Shown here in pieces: positions 31,850 to 40,359 of a stretch of DNA of 64,000 bases. The first letter of the stretch is position 1; each line of letters begins with the position of its first letter. The translations under genes were made by a program, and so were the position numbers. Source of the DNA: Amycolatopsis nivea (lineage in GTDB: Bacteria > Actinomycetota > Actinomycetes > Mycobacteriales > Pseudonocardiaceae). Below the pieces are notes generated by a model. The model was not told the DNA's origin. It made no database searches and saw nothing but the letters and a program-made list of their open reading frames with translations. The DNA lies in the NCBI RefSeq assembly GCF_004522235.1, contig NZ_SDLT01000008.1, positions 159,916-223,915 on the forward strand, read 5' to 3'.

Positions 31850-33495
31850 TGGCCTGGGACGCGGAGCACGACTTCGTCGTCGTCGGTTCGGGCGGCGGCG
31901 GGATGACCGCGGCGCTGACCGCCGCGGCGGCCGGGCTGGACGTGCTGGTCGTCGAGAAAGGCGCGATGTACGGCGGTTCCACCGGGATTTCCGGCGGCGG
32001 CATCTGGATCCCGAACAACCCGACGCTGCGCGCGGCCGGGCACGACGACAGCCGTGCGTCGATCCGTCGCTACCTCGACCTGCTCACCGAGGGGCGGGTG
32101 CCATCGAAGCGGCTCGACGCGTATGTGGACCACGGCCCGGCGGCGATGGAGCTGCTGGAGCGAAGCAAGTGGCTGCGGTTCTTCTGGGTGAAGGGTTACG
32201 CCGATTACCACCCGGAGCTGGAGGGCGGTCGTCCGCTCGGCCGGTCGGTCGAGGCGAAGCCGTTCGACACCCGGCAGCTCGGCGAGGACGAGCGGTACCA
32301 GCGGCCGAACACGATGAAGGGGCCGCTCGGCCTGTGGGTCACCGCGAAGGATTACCACGATCTGGCGATGGTCAAGCGGACTTGGCGCGGCCGGTGGGCG
32401 TCGGTGATCGCCGCTTGGCGAGTGTCGTCCAACGTGGTGCGGCGCCGGCATATGGCGACCGGCGGTCGTGCGCTCGTCGCGCGGTTGCGGATGGCGTTGA
32501 AGGACGCCGGGGTCCCGCTGTGGCTGCGGTCGCCGATGACCGAGCTGGTCGTCGAGGAGGGCCGGGTGACCGGGATCGTGACCGAGCACGAGGGAACCCC
32601 GAGGCGGATCCGTGCCCGCCGTGGCGTGCTGCTGGCGACCGGTGGCTTCGAGCACAGCGCTGATCTGCGGAAACGTTATCTGCCCGAGGCCGCGTGGGAC
32701 GATTACAGCGGCGGTGCGCGGGAGAACGTCGGCGACGGCATCGAGGCAGGGCTGGGCGTTGGTGCGGCCACGGCCCTGATGGACGACGCGTGGTGGATGC
32801 CGTCCGTGCGGCATCCGTCGGGTGCGGTCGTGCCGCTGGTGTCCGAGCGGTCGATCCCGCGTTCGGTCATCGTGTCGGCCGAGGGCACGCGGTTCACCAA
32901 CGAGTCCGCGCCGTACGTCACCTTCGTGCACGCCCAGCTCGAGGGCGGACACGTGCCCGCCTGGTTCGTCATGGACGCCAAAGCCCGGGCACGGTATCCG
33001 TTCGCGCAGATCCTGCCGGGTGCGCCGATTCCGGAGCCGTACTACGCGGCGGGCATCGCGCACCGCGCGGACACTCTCGCCGGGCTGGCCGAGAAAATCG
33101 GCGTTCCGGCCGACGCGTTGGCGGAAACGGTGAAGCGGTTCAACGGCTTTGCCCGCACCGGAGTGGACGCGGACTTCGGTCGTGGGAAATCGGCCTACGA
33201 CCGGTATTACGGCGATCCGACGCTGCAGAACCCGTGTCTCGACGTGATCGAGCGAGGCCCGTATTACGCGTTCCGCATCGAGGTCGGCGACCTCGGCACC
33301 AAGGGCGGCCTGGTGTGCGACGAGAACAGCCGGGTCCTGCGGGAGGACGGCTCGGCGATCGACGGCCTCTACGCCACGGGCAACACGACCGCCGCGGTGA
33401 TGGGCAACGAATACGCCGGTCCAGGCGCGACGATCGGCCCGTCGATCGTCTTCGGCTATCTCGCGGCGCAGCACGCGGCCGCGCGCTCGGCATGA
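31849..33495 (+). CDS. kstD: 3-ketosteroid delta1-dehydrogenase
   Basis: A 548-aa flavoprotein. FAD motif VVGSGGGGMTAALTAAAAG near residue 11, the KstD-typical YGGSTGISGGGIWIPNN near 41-57, ATGGFEHSADLRKRYLP, and the C-terminal YATGNTTAAVMGNEYAGPGATIGPSIVFGYLAA. It introduces the 1,2 double bond in 3-ketosteroids, which together with 9-alpha-hydroxylation triggers ring B opening. ATG 31849 overlaps the hsaD stop; the stop overlaps kshB by 4 bp. A second KstD-like gene is at 47.6 kb. Confidence 0.9.
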   Translation: MAWDAEHDFVVVGSGGGGMTAALTAAAAGLDVLVVEKGAMYGGSTGISGGGIWIPNNPTLRAAGHDDSRASIRRYLDLLTEGRVPSKRLDAYVDHGPAAMELLERSKWLRFFWVKGYADYHPELEGGRPLGRSVEAKPFDTRQLGEDERYQRPNTMKGPLGLWVTAKDYHDLAMVKRTWRGRWASVIAAWRVSSNVVRRRHMATGGRALVARLRMALKDAGVPLWLRSPMTELVVEEGRVTGIVTEHEGTPRRIRARRGVLLATGGFEHSADLRKRYLPEAAWDDYSGGARENVGDGIEAGLGVGAATALMDDAWWMPSVRHPSGAVVPLVSERSIPRSVIVSAEGTRFTNESAPYVTFVHAQLEGGHVPAWFVMDAKARARYPFAQILPGAPIPEPYYAAGIAHRADTLAGLAEKIGVPADALAETVKRFNGFARTGVDADFGRGKSAYDRYYGDPTLQNPCLDVIERGPYYAFRIEVGDLGTKGGLVCDENSRVLREDGSAIDGLYATGNTTAAVMGNEYAGPGATIGPSIVFGYLAAQHAAARSA

Positions 33496-34496
33496 ACGCG
33501 ACGCGCGTGCGGGTGACCGAGGTGGTCCGCGAGACCGCTGACGCGCATTCGCTGGTCCTGGAACCGATCGACGGCAGTTTCACCTATTTGCCCGGGCAAT
33601 TCCTCACCGTGCGGATCCCGTCCACTGAGGACAGTGTCGCGCGGTGCTATTCGTTGTGCAGTTCCCCGCATTGCGACGAGCCAGCGAGAATCACGGTGAA
33701 GCGCACCGCGGGCGGGTACGGGTCGAATTGGTTGGTGGACAACGCGGTCGAGGGGACTGTGCTGGAGGTGCTGCGGCCGTCGGGCACGTTCGCGCCGCGT
33801 TCGCTCGATGCCGACGTGTTGCTGCTCGCCGCCGGAAGCGGGATCACGCCGGTGCTGTCGATCCTGAAGTCCTGTCTGCGGGCCGGGTCCGGACACGTGA
33901 CCCTGGTGTACGCGAATCGGGACGAGCGGTCGGTGATCTTCCGGGACGACTTGCTGCGGCTGGCGAAGGAGCATCCGGATCGGTTGACTGTGCTGCACTG
34001 GCTGGAGTCAGTGCAGGGGTTGCCGACCGAGGCCAGGCTTCGGGCGTTGACCGCGCCGTACCGAGATCGGGAAGCGTTCCTTTGTGGACCAGGACCGTTC
34101 ATGGATTTGGCTTCGATGGTCCTTAAAGGACTCGGAGTGGAAAGCATTACCGTAGAACGGTTCACGTCGCTCACGGGCGATCCGTTCGGGGCGGTGGCGG
34201 TGGACGAGTCCGGTCCTGCGAGCATGGTGGAAGTCGAGCTTGACGGGGAAACGCGGACCTTGCGCTGGCCGCGGGAGAATGCGTTGCTCGACGTCCTCCT
34301 GGCGGCCGGATTGGACGCGCCGTTCTCGTGCCGGGAGGGTGCGTGCAGTGCCTGCGCTTGCGTGCTTGTGAGCGGTGAAGTGGATCTGGCGCACAACGAA
34401 GTCCTGGATGGCCGGGATCTTGCGGACGGGTTGATCCTGGCCTGTCAGGCCCGGCCTAGGACGGACGAGGTCAAGGTTACGTACGAAGTTCAGTGA
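33492..34496 (+). CDS. kshB: 3-ketosteroid 9-alpha-hydroxylase reductase component
   Basis: A 334-aa ferredoxin-NAD reductase with FAD domain first (RCYSLCSSP), NAD domain next (LLLAAGSGITPVLSI) and a C-terminal plant-type 2Fe-2S domain (Cys280, Cys285, Cys288, Cys318). This FNR-then-ferredoxin order is typical of KshB/HmpA-like reductases and the reverse of BenC in this window. It would pass electrons from NADH to KshA (38.1 kb). It is the third gene of the hsaD-kstD-kshB operon. Sequence alone does not separate it from phenylacetyl-CoA epoxidase reductase PaaE. Confidence 0.83.
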   Translation: MNATRVRVTEVVRETADAHSLVLEPIDGSFTYLPGQFLTVRIPSTEDSVARCYSLCSSPHCDEPARITVKRTAGGYGSNWLVDNAVEGTVLEVLRPSGTFAPRSLDADVLLLAAGSGITPVLSILKSCLRAGSGHVTLVYANRDERSVIFRDDLLRLAKEHPDRLTVLHWLESVQGLPTEARLRALTAPYRDREAFLCGPGPFMDLASMVLKGLGVESITVERFTSLTGDPFGAVAVDESGPASMVEVELDGETRTLRWPRENALLDVLLAAGLDAPFSCREGACSACACVLVSGEVDLAHNEVLDGRDLADGLILACQARPRTDEVKVTYEVQ

Positions 34497-34585
34497 GGTG
34501 GGCATGGACCGGTCCGCGATCTCGGCCTCGGCGGCTGAACTCGCGGCATCGACGTGGTCCTCAATGTCGCCCATCTGACGCGGAC

Positions 34586-34600
34586 TCCCGGTGAGCGGGA
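34586..34600. promoter_or_regulatory. TCCCGGTnACCGGGA-type operator upstream of the MFS transporter
   Basis: TCCCGGTGAGCGGGA (one mismatch), in the 219-bp gap after kshB. The centre is 39.5 bp upstream of the centre of TACGCT (34630-34635). Confidence 0.65.
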
Positions 34601-34715
34601 TCGTGCGAGGGCGGTGCGGCGGCCGTGATTACGCTCACGTCGATTCCGGCCTCATCAGTGCGGGACCTCGTATTCCGGCGGGGATTCCCCTGATCACTTC
34701 TGGAAAGGGACCGGC

Positions 34716-36200
34716 ATGGCACTCGACCTGAATCCGGCGAACGGACCTGTTTCCCGCGGGCGGATCATCGCGGTCTGCGCGCTGATCATTCTGCTCTCCG
34801 AAATCGCCACGTTCGAAATCCTCATGGTGTACCCGGCGCTGCCCGGGATGGCCGCGCATTTCCGGACCCTCGACGTGGCGCAGGCGGCCTCGGTGGTGAC
34901 CCTCGCCGGCGCGGTCGTGCTGCCGCTCGCGGGCAAGGCTGCCGACCGCTACGGCAAGAAGCGGATCATTCTCGTGATGGGCGCGATCTTCCTGCTCGGC
35001 AGCATCCTCTGCGCGACGACCGACGTGTTCGCCGTGCTGTTGATCGGCCGTCTGCTGCAGGGCAGCCTGGTCGGCATCGTGAACATTTCCTACGCACTCG
35101 TCCGCGACGTCATCCCGCGGTCGTACGTGCCCATCGCGCTCGGTTCGGTGGTCACCGGAATCGGCATGGGTGCGGTGGCCGGGCCGTTTCTCGCCGGTGC
35201 GCTGATCGACAATTTCGGTTTCCGCAGCGTGTTCTGGTTCATGGTCATCTACGTCGGCGTGCTGCTTCCGCTCCACGCGTGGCTGGTGCCGGAAAGCACG
35301 GTGCGGGTGAAATCGTCGTTCGACATTCTCGGTGCCATTCTGCTCGGTGCGAGCCTCGGCATTCTGCTCGTGGCGGTCGGCAAGGGCGGCACCTGGGGCT
35401 GGGGCTCGACGACCACTGCCGGCGCGTTCGGTCTCGGGGTGCTGCTGCTGGCCGCGTTCGTGCTGCGCGAACTGAAGGCCAAGGAACCGCTGATCGACCT
35501 GCGGGTGCTCGTCGGCCGCAAATTCCTGCCGACGGTGGTCGCGGTCGGGCTGGTGTCGTACATGATGAACGCGCACAGCATCCTCAGCCCGACCATGTTC
35601 GAGACCCCGCACATCCCCGGAAACACTTACGGCGTCGGCCTTTCCGCGCTGCAACTGGCACTGTGGACGTTCCCGCTCGGCGTCGTCGGCATGGTCGTCG
35701 GCCCGCTCGGCGGCTACCTGTCGAAGCGGATCGGCGCGCGGCAGGTGCTGCTCGCGTCCAGCCTGTGCTTCCTCGTGGTGATGTTCCTCGGCTCGCGGAT
35801 GTTCACCGTGCAGTGGCAGGTCGCGATCACCAGCTTCGTCGCCGGGTTCGCGGTCGGGTTCCTGCATTCCTCCAACGCGAACCTGTTGCAGGACGCCCTG
35901 CCCGCGCGGCTCGGCGGCGCGGGCAACTGCATCGCCGGCGTGATCGCGATGCTGGCGGCGTCGGCCGCGGTGACGGTGACCGGCGCGATCATGTCCGGGC
36001 ACGTCCGGATGACGCTGCCCCAGTCGCACGCGGTGATCTACGGCGACGCCGCGTTCACCCAGTCGTACCTGTGGGCGGGTGTCGTCGGCGTCGTCGGGGT
36101 GGCGATCATCCTGGTGATGAAGCACGGGCGCAAACCCGCGCAGGGCGGGCTGGTCGAGGAAAGCGACACGGCTGCCCGGGTGGCGGTCGCGCGGGCCTGA
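34716..36200 (+). CDS. MFS transporter, DHA2-like (14 helices)
   Basis: A 494-aa membrane protein with about 14 hydrophobic helices. Motif A-like GKAADRYGKKRIILVMGAIFLLGS follows helix 2, and a motif C-like VVTGIGMGAVAGPFLAGAL lies near 150. It resembles drug/proton exporters, but within the steroid block it may move steroids or ring fragments; direction is unknown. ATG 34716 follows TGGAAAGG. The gene has its own copy of the 15-bp palindrome and -10, so it is probably co-regulated with the steroid enzymes. Confidence 0.82.
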   Translation: MALDLNPANGPVSRGRIIAVCALIILLSEIATFEILMVYPALPGMAAHFRTLDVAQAASVVTLAGAVVLPLAGKAADRYGKKRIILVMGAIFLLGSILCATTDVFAVLLIGRLLQGSLVGIVNISYALVRDVIPRSYVPIALGSVVTGIGMGAVAGPFLAGALIDNFGFRSVFWFMVIYVGVLLPLHAWLVPESTVRVKSSFDILGAILLGASLGILLVAVGKGGTWGWGSTTTAGAFGLGVLLLAAFVLRELKAKEPLIDLRVLVGRKFLPTVVAVGLVSYMMNAHSILSPTMFETPHIPGNTYGVGLSALQLALWTFPLGVVGMVVGPLGGYLSKRIGARQVLLASSLCFLVVMFLGSRMFTVQWQVAITSFVAGFAVGFLHSSNANLLQDALPARLGGAGNCIAGVIAMLAASAAVTVTGAIMSGHVRMTLPQSHAVIYGDAAFTQSYLWAGVVGVVGVAIILVMKHGRKPAQGGLVEESDTAARVAVARA

Positions 36201-36219
36201 CAGCGGCATACTGCGTCGC

Positions 36220-37059
36220 GTGGAGCACGCGGTGCGGACGGAAGACGGTATCCGGCTTTGGGCGGCGAAGACGGGCGACGGCGAACCGGTCGTCTTCTGT
36301 CACGGCGGCCCGGGGTTGTGGGACATGATGGCGGACGTCGCGGCTGACCTTTCGGCAGCCGCGACCGTCTGTCGCTGGGACCAGCGAGGATGCGGCCGGT
36401 CGGAGCGGCGGGGACCGTACTCGGTGGAGACGACAGTGGCCGATCTCGACGCGGTCCGAGCCCATTTCGGCTGGGACCGCGTCGCGCTGCTCGGCCACTC
36501 GTGGGGCGCGCAGCTGGCGTTGCGCTACACGCTGGCGCACCCGGATCGCGTGACGAAGCTGGTTTACGTCTCCGGCACCGGAATCGACGACGACTCGACC
36601 TGGCACGCGGACTACGAACGCAACCTCCGCAACTCTCTGGGAAACCGCCTGATGCGGTGGGAATCGTTGGCAGCCAAGGACCGCACCGCGGAGGAAGACC
36701 GGGAGTACTGCGTCCTGCAGTGGTCAGCGGACTTCGCCGACCGGGAACGCGCCCTGGAGCACGCCGAAGCCATGGCTGACCCGTGGTTCGGCGTGAATTT
36801 CGAGTGCAACGCGGCGCTGAACCGCGAGCGTTGGCCGGATTTGCGTGGTCAGTGCGAAGCGCTGAAGGTGCCGACCCTGATCGTGGACGGAACAGCGGAC
36901 ATCCGGCCGCGCTCGGCGGTGGACTCGCTGGAACGCGCCTCGCCGGTGGTTTCGCGCGTCCAGTTGCCAGCCGGTCATCTGCCGTGGGTGGAAGACCCGG
37001 CTGGCTTCCACTCCGCGGTCAGCGGGTTCCTGACGAAAGAAGGGGCGGACTCAGCCTGA
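36220..37059 (+). CDS. alpha/beta-hydrolase, proline iminopeptidase-like (S33)
   Basis: A 279-aa hydrolase: HGGPGLWDMM (oxyanion hole), CRWDQRGCGRSERRGPYS, nucleophile serine in GHSWGAQLALRY, Asp in IVDGTADIRP, and His in AGHLPW. S33 peptidases and related ester or lactone hydrolases share this layout, so the substrate is open. The start at 36220 is GTG, 19 bp after the MFS stop. The stop lies inside a strong terminator hairpin. It may belong to the steroid transporter transcript. Confidence 0.75.
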   Translation: MEHAVRTEDGIRLWAAKTGDGEPVVFCHGGPGLWDMMADVAADLSAAATVCRWDQRGCGRSERRGPYSVETTVADLDAVRAHFGWDRVALLGHSWGAQLALRYTLAHPDRVTKLVYVSGTGIDDDSTWHADYERNLRNSLGNRLMRWESLAAKDRTAEEDREYCVLQWSADFADRERALEHAEAMADPWFGVNFECNAALNRERWPDLRGQCEALKVPTLIVDGTADIRPRSAVDSLERASPVVSRVQLPAGHLPWVEDPAGFHSAVSGFLTKEGADSA

Positions 37060-37070
37060 GTCCGCCCCTT
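37040..37070. terminator. strong bidirectional terminator
   Basis: A 15-bp perfect inverted repeat (arms 37040-37054 and 37056-37070, AAGGGGCGGACTCAG on the left). It contains the stop codon of the hydrolase gene and lies 12 bp from the stop of the convergent SDR gene. A run of T follows only briefly, as usual in high-GC genomes. Confidence 0.75.
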
Positions 37071-37082
37071 CCTCCGCGTGAA

Positions 37083-37874
37083 TTACCGCGCCGGGAGCAG
37101 CTTTCGCGTTGCCTCGTGCGCGGCGAGCGCCAGTTCCGCACGCGGGAATCCGCTGCGCTTCTCCGCGGTGGCGAGGTTCCCGCCCGCGACCCACACCGGC
37201 CCGTCCGCGAGGTGCGCCAGGCCCTCCCGCGCGACGTCCTCCGGTTCGGCCACGTTCAGCCCGGGCAGGTCGAACGCCAGCCCGGCCCGCTCCATCGCCG
37301 GAGTCCGCGTGACCCCCAGCACCAGTTCGAGCACGTCGACGCCGCGGTCCCGCATCTCCAGCCACAGCCCCTCGGCGAACACCCGGCCGAACGCCTTCAC
37401 CGCGGAATACACGCTGATCTCCGCCTGCCCGAGATACCCCGCCAGCGAGCCGACCAGCAAGATCCCACCTCGCCCGCGTGCTGCCATCAGCGCGCCGAAG
37501 TGATGTGTCAACGCGAGCTGCGCGGTGATGTTCAGCTCGATTACTCCGCGCACCTTCGACAAATCCCCGGTCACGAACTCGTGCCCGTAACTGTTCGCGC
37601 CGGCGTTGAAGATCAGCAAACCGACCTCAAGCCCGTCTGTCACTTCCCGGATCGCCGAAAGCGCCTCCGGATCGAGCAGATCCGCTTGCACAGTGCAGAC
37701 TTCCACGCCCCGCGCTTCGACCGCGGCCGCAGTTTCCGCCAACGGTTCAGGCTTGCGTGCGATGAGCACCAGATTGATCCCGGCCTCGGCGAGCTGGTGC
37801 GCGAACGCCGCGCCAACACCCTCCGAACCGCCCGCGACGACCGCCCACGGCCCGTACTTCTCGTGCGTGTTCAT
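37083..37874 (-). CDS. short-chain dehydrogenase/reductase
   Basis: A 263-aa SDR with a variant nucleotide motif AGGSEGVGAA, the NAG segment IFNAGANSYG, and the catalytic SVYSAVKAFG (Tyr-x3-Lys). Distance from NAG to YxxxK is normal. It is the third gene of the kshA operon (4-bp overlap with the small Cys protein), so a steroid alcohol/ketone step such as 17- or 3-hydroxysteroid oxidation is plausible. The specific substrate is not readable from the sequence. Confidence 0.8.
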   Translation of the reverse strand: MNTHEKYGPWAVVAGGSEGVGAAFAHQLAEAGINLVLIARKPEPLAETAAAVEARGVEVCTVQADLLDPEALSAIREVTDGLEVGLLIFNAGANSYGHEFVTGDLSKVRGVIELNITAQLALTHHFGALMAARGRGGILLVGSLAGYLGQAEISVYSAVKAFGRVFAEGLWLEMRDRGVDVLELVLGVTRTPAMERAGLAFDLPGLNVAEPEDVAREGLAHLADGPVWVAGGNLATAEKRSGFPRAELALAAHEATRKLLPAR

Positions 37875-38122
37875 TCGCCAGCCACCGGAATTCCCCCGTC
37901 CGCAACTGCCCGGTCAATTGAATCCTGGAGCGCGTGACAGCCGCGGAACAGGTCCTCAGCACAGGCGGATCGTTCGACACAGCGCTCGGAAGCCGTGGTA
38001 TCCCACTGGATGCTCGTCTGATACCAGCTGCTCTTGCGCACCTTCAGCCAAGCCTCGCACGTTCCGCATCGGACCGGCCGCATCGGCTCGTCCAGCAGCC
38101 GGTTGTCGGCGCGGACCGCCAT
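37871..38122 (-). CDS. small cysteine-rich protein coupled to kshA
   Basis: An 83-aa protein, start MAVRADNRLLDEPMRPVRCGTC, with a CxxC pair (Cys19, Cys22) and three more cysteines in ERCVERSACAEDLFRGC. The spacing does not match 2Fe-2S or 4Fe-4S ferredoxins that I know; a zinc ribbon-like or unusual redox protein is possible. ATG 38122 overlaps the kshA stop by 1 bp and its own stop overlaps the SDR start by 4 bp, so all three are co-translated. I do not recognise a family name. Confidence 0.65.
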   Translation of the reverse strand: MAVRADNRLLDEPMRPVRCGTCEAWLKVRKSSWYQTSIQWDTTASERCVERSACAEDLFRGCHALQDSIDRAVADGGIPVAGE

Positions 38123-39270
38123 CAGACGCGCTCGCCGGTCCGGCGGCCGAGGTTCTCCTCGACCTCCTTGCGCCACGCGGCATTCGGCTTCGCGGTGTCC
38201 AATTCGAACTCGAACCGCTCGGTCATCTCCGGCGTGACGTCCGCGACGTCCACATAGAACTGTTCGTACCAGCGCCGCAGCTGGTAGACCGGACCGTCCT
38301 CCTCACACAGCAGCGGGTTCTCGATCCGGGTCTTGTTCTTCCAGATCTGCACGTCCTGTTCGAAGCCGATCCGGATGAAATCGCCCATCTTGCGCGCGGT
38401 TTCCTCCGCCTCGGCGCCGGAAAGCTTGTCGGTGCGCTTCACGGTGATCCCGTACTGCAGCTTGAACGAATTCGCCGTGACGGGGTAGTGGCAGTTGATG
38501 AGGACGGCGTCGATGTCCATGCCCTCGTAGTGATATGTCAGCTCGTCGATCATGAAAGACGGCCCGTAGTACGAGGCGACGGAGGTGTTGCCAAGCGCCT
38601 TCGGCTGCCCGTCCTTGGCGGGCGGACGCACGTCCTCCCGCGAAGTCCCGCGCTGCAGCTGGGTGGCGACGTGTCCTTCGAAGATGTTCTTGAAGTAGGT
38701 CGGGAAGGCGAAGTGGACGTAGAAGAAGTGCGCCATGTCCACGACATTGTCGACGACCTCGCGGCAGTTCGTGTCGACGTGCGTTTCGTACCAGGTCCAG
38801 TCGGTCCAGTCGGCGCGCGTGGCGCCCTCGATGCGCGGGATGACGACGTCGGCGGGCGGCGGATTGCCCTCGGGGTCGTTCCAGACGAACAACATTTTGT
38901 CCTGCACCATCGTCGTCCACGCGGCGGTGCGCGCCCGCAGCGGAACCCGGCGGCTGTAGGGGATCTGCTTGCACCGGCCGTCGCCGCCCCAGCGCCAGTC
39001 GTGGAACGGGCAGGCGACCTCGTTGCCCTTCACCGTGCCCTGCGACAGATCGCCGCCCATGTGCCTGCAGTACGCGTCGAGCACGTTGAGCTTGCCGTCC
39101 TCGCCGGCGAACACCACGAGCTTCTGCCCGAACGCGGTGATCGGATGCGGCTTGCCGTCGGCGAAGCTCTCGGCCAGCCCGAGACAGTGCCACCCGCGGG
39201 CGAACCGCGTGGGCGCCGCGCCGGCCTCGATCACGCGGACCTCGTCCGGTGCCGGCTCCACTGTGGTCAT
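38122..39270 (-). CDS. kshA: 3-ketosteroid 9-alpha-hydroxylase oxygenase component
   Basis: A 382-aa Rieske monooxygenase. Rieske ligands Cys68, His70, Cys87 and His90 (CRHMGGDLS and CPFHDWRW). The mononuclear iron motif DNVVDMAHFFYVHFAFPTYF has His181 and His186. The context VDTNCREVVDNVVD and the C-terminal QFYVDVADVTPEMTERFEFELDT are typical of KshA. With KshB it hydroxylates C9 of 1,4-androstadiene-3,17-dione-type steroids, opening ring B. It heads a three-gene minus-strand operon and has its own palindrome and -10. Confidence 0.92.
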   Translation of the reverse strand: MTTVEPAPDEVRVIEAGAAPTRFARGWHCLGLAESFADGKPHPITAFGQKLVVFAGEDGKLNVLDAYCRHMGGDLSQGTVKGNEVACPFHDWRWGGDGRCKQIPYSRRVPLRARTAAWTTMVQDKMLFVWNDPEGNPPPADVVIPRIEGATRADWTDWTWYETHVDTNCREVVDNVVDMAHFFYVHFAFPTYFKNIFEGHVATQLQRGTSREDVRPPAKDGQPKALGNTSVASYYGPSFMIDELTYHYEGMDIDAVLINCHYPVTANSFKLQYGITVKRTDKLSGAEAEETARKMGDFIRIGFEQDVQIWKNKTRIENPLLCEEDGPVYQLRRWYEQFYVDVADVTPEMTERFEFELDTAKPNAAWRKEVEENLGRRTGERV

Positions 39271-39345
39271 CGTCGGATCTCCTTCCAGTGCCCCGCTTCT
39301 GCGAGGCTGAACGTAGAACGGCGGGCGGCCCCGAGGCCGGTGACG

Positions 39346-39360
39346 TCCCGGTGACCGAGA
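39346..39360. promoter_or_regulatory. TCCCGGTnACCGGGA-type operator upstream of kshA
   Basis: TCCCGGTGACCGAGA (one mismatch). Centre 39353 is 40.5 bp from the centre of minus-strand TACGTT (39310-39315), which is about 40 bp upstream of the kshA start. It lies between the IclR stop and kshA. Confidence 0.68.
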
Positions 39361-39375
39361 GTCCTCTGTGGACTG

Positions 39376-40200
39376 TCAGTTCCAGGCAGGCTCGGCGGTG
39401 CGCAGCCGGACCATCGGGTACAACTCCTGGGTGACCTGCCGCGCGGCGACCACGACGAGCGGTGCGACACGCTCCAGTGCGGTCTGGGCGTCGCCGACGA
39501 GAGAGATCGCCGCCTCGGGTCCTTCCGGTCCTCGGATGGCAGCGGCGACGCAAGAGATGTCAGAGAAGCATTCGCCGCGTTCGAAGGCGAGGCCGTTGCG
39601 GTCGCGGATCCGGCCGAGTTCGCGGTGCAGCGTCACCATGTCGCAGATCGTGCGGCTGGTCTGGCGGCCGAGCGTCGGCATGACCCGGTCCTCGACCTGT
39701 TCGGCGGGCAGCCACGCGAGCATCGCCTTGCCGAGCGCGGTGCACTGCGCGGGCGCCCGGCCGCCGACGCGCGACGGGACGACCGCAGCGAACCGGCCGC
39801 CGACCTTGTCGAGATACCGGACGTCAGCGCCGTCGAGGATCGCCAGGTGCGCGACCATCCCGGTGCGCAACTGCAGTTCGTGCAGCACAGCCGCGGTCGC
39901 CTCGCGCAGTTCGAGGTGGTTGCCGCCGGTGCCGCCGAGGTTCAGCGCCCGTGCGCCGAGCGCGTAGCCGAACGACGAATGAGACAGCCACTGCAGCCGC
40001 ACGAGCTGGTCGAGGATGCGGTGCGCGGTCGAACGGGGGAGATGGGTCGTGCGCGCGACCTGCTCGAGGGTGAGCCGGGTGCTCGGCGCGTCGAAGGCGT
40101 CGAGGATCAGCGTCATCCGCTCGACCATCGACGGCGGCAGGGCGCGGTCCCGCGCGACATCCGTGCCGAGGGAGTCCGTTTCGATCGCGACCACCGTCAT
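39376..40200 (-). CDS. IclR-family regulator in the steroid block
   Basis: A 274-aa regulator: HTH near 22-85 (SMVERMTLILDAFDAPSTRLTLEQVARTTHLPRSTAHRILDQLVRLQWLSH) and IclR effector domain (LQLRTGMVAHLAILDGADVRYLDKVGG, TALGKAMLAWLP). It is upstream of kshA on the same strand and divergent from the LLM gene. IclR proteins often activate catabolic promoters from a 15-bp palindrome upstream of -35, so this is my first candidate for binding TCCCGGTnACCGGGA. Its own promoter has a different palindrome (40224-40234), which leaves the assignment open. Confidence 0.85.
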   Translation of the reverse strand: MTVVAIETDSLGTDVARDRALPPSMVERMTLILDAFDAPSTRLTLEQVARTTHLPRSTAHRILDQLVRLQWLSHSSFGYALGARALNLGGTGGNHLELREATAAVLHELQLRTGMVAHLAILDGADVRYLDKVGGRFAAVVPSRVGGRAPAQCTALGKAMLAWLPAEQVEDRVMPTLGRQTSRTICDMVTLHRELGRIRDRNGLAFERGECFSDISCVAAAIRGPEGPEAAISLVGDAQTALERVAPLVVVAARQVTQELYPMVRLRTAEPAWN

Positions 40201-40223
40201 GCTGTGCTCCTCGCGGACGAATT

Positions 40224-40234
40224 GAAATCATTTC
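40224..40234. promoter_or_regulatory. GAAATCATTTC palindrome at the IclR promoter
   Basis: GAAAT-C-ATTTC, close to the classical IclR-family site core GAAATnATTTC. It lies just downstream of a minus-strand TACCGT -10 (40243-40248) and 23 bp before the start codon, the position of an autorepression site. Confidence 0.5.
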
Positions 40235-40302
40235 TAGTTTTGACGGTAACACGGCGGCCTCCCGGAGCGTCAACACGCGGCGGGTCACGAGTGCGGCACG
40301 GC

Positions 40303-40317
40303 TCCCGATCAGCGGGA
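40303..40317. promoter_or_regulatory. TCCCGGTnACCGGGA-type operator upstream of the LLM gene
   Basis: TCCCGATCAGCGGGA (two mismatches). Centre 40310 is 39.5 bp upstream of the centre of TAGGCA (40347-40352), itself 8 bp before ATG 40360, predicting a leaderless mRNA. Confidence 0.55.
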
Positions 40318-40359
40318 GGACCCGCACGCGCCGGCGCGGCGGCCGGTAGGCATGGCGGC

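Noticed and set aside
34504..34578. A 24-codon frame between kshB and the transporter
   Set aside because: Too short, no domain, and the same segment precedes the transporter promoter and operator; more likely leader DNA.
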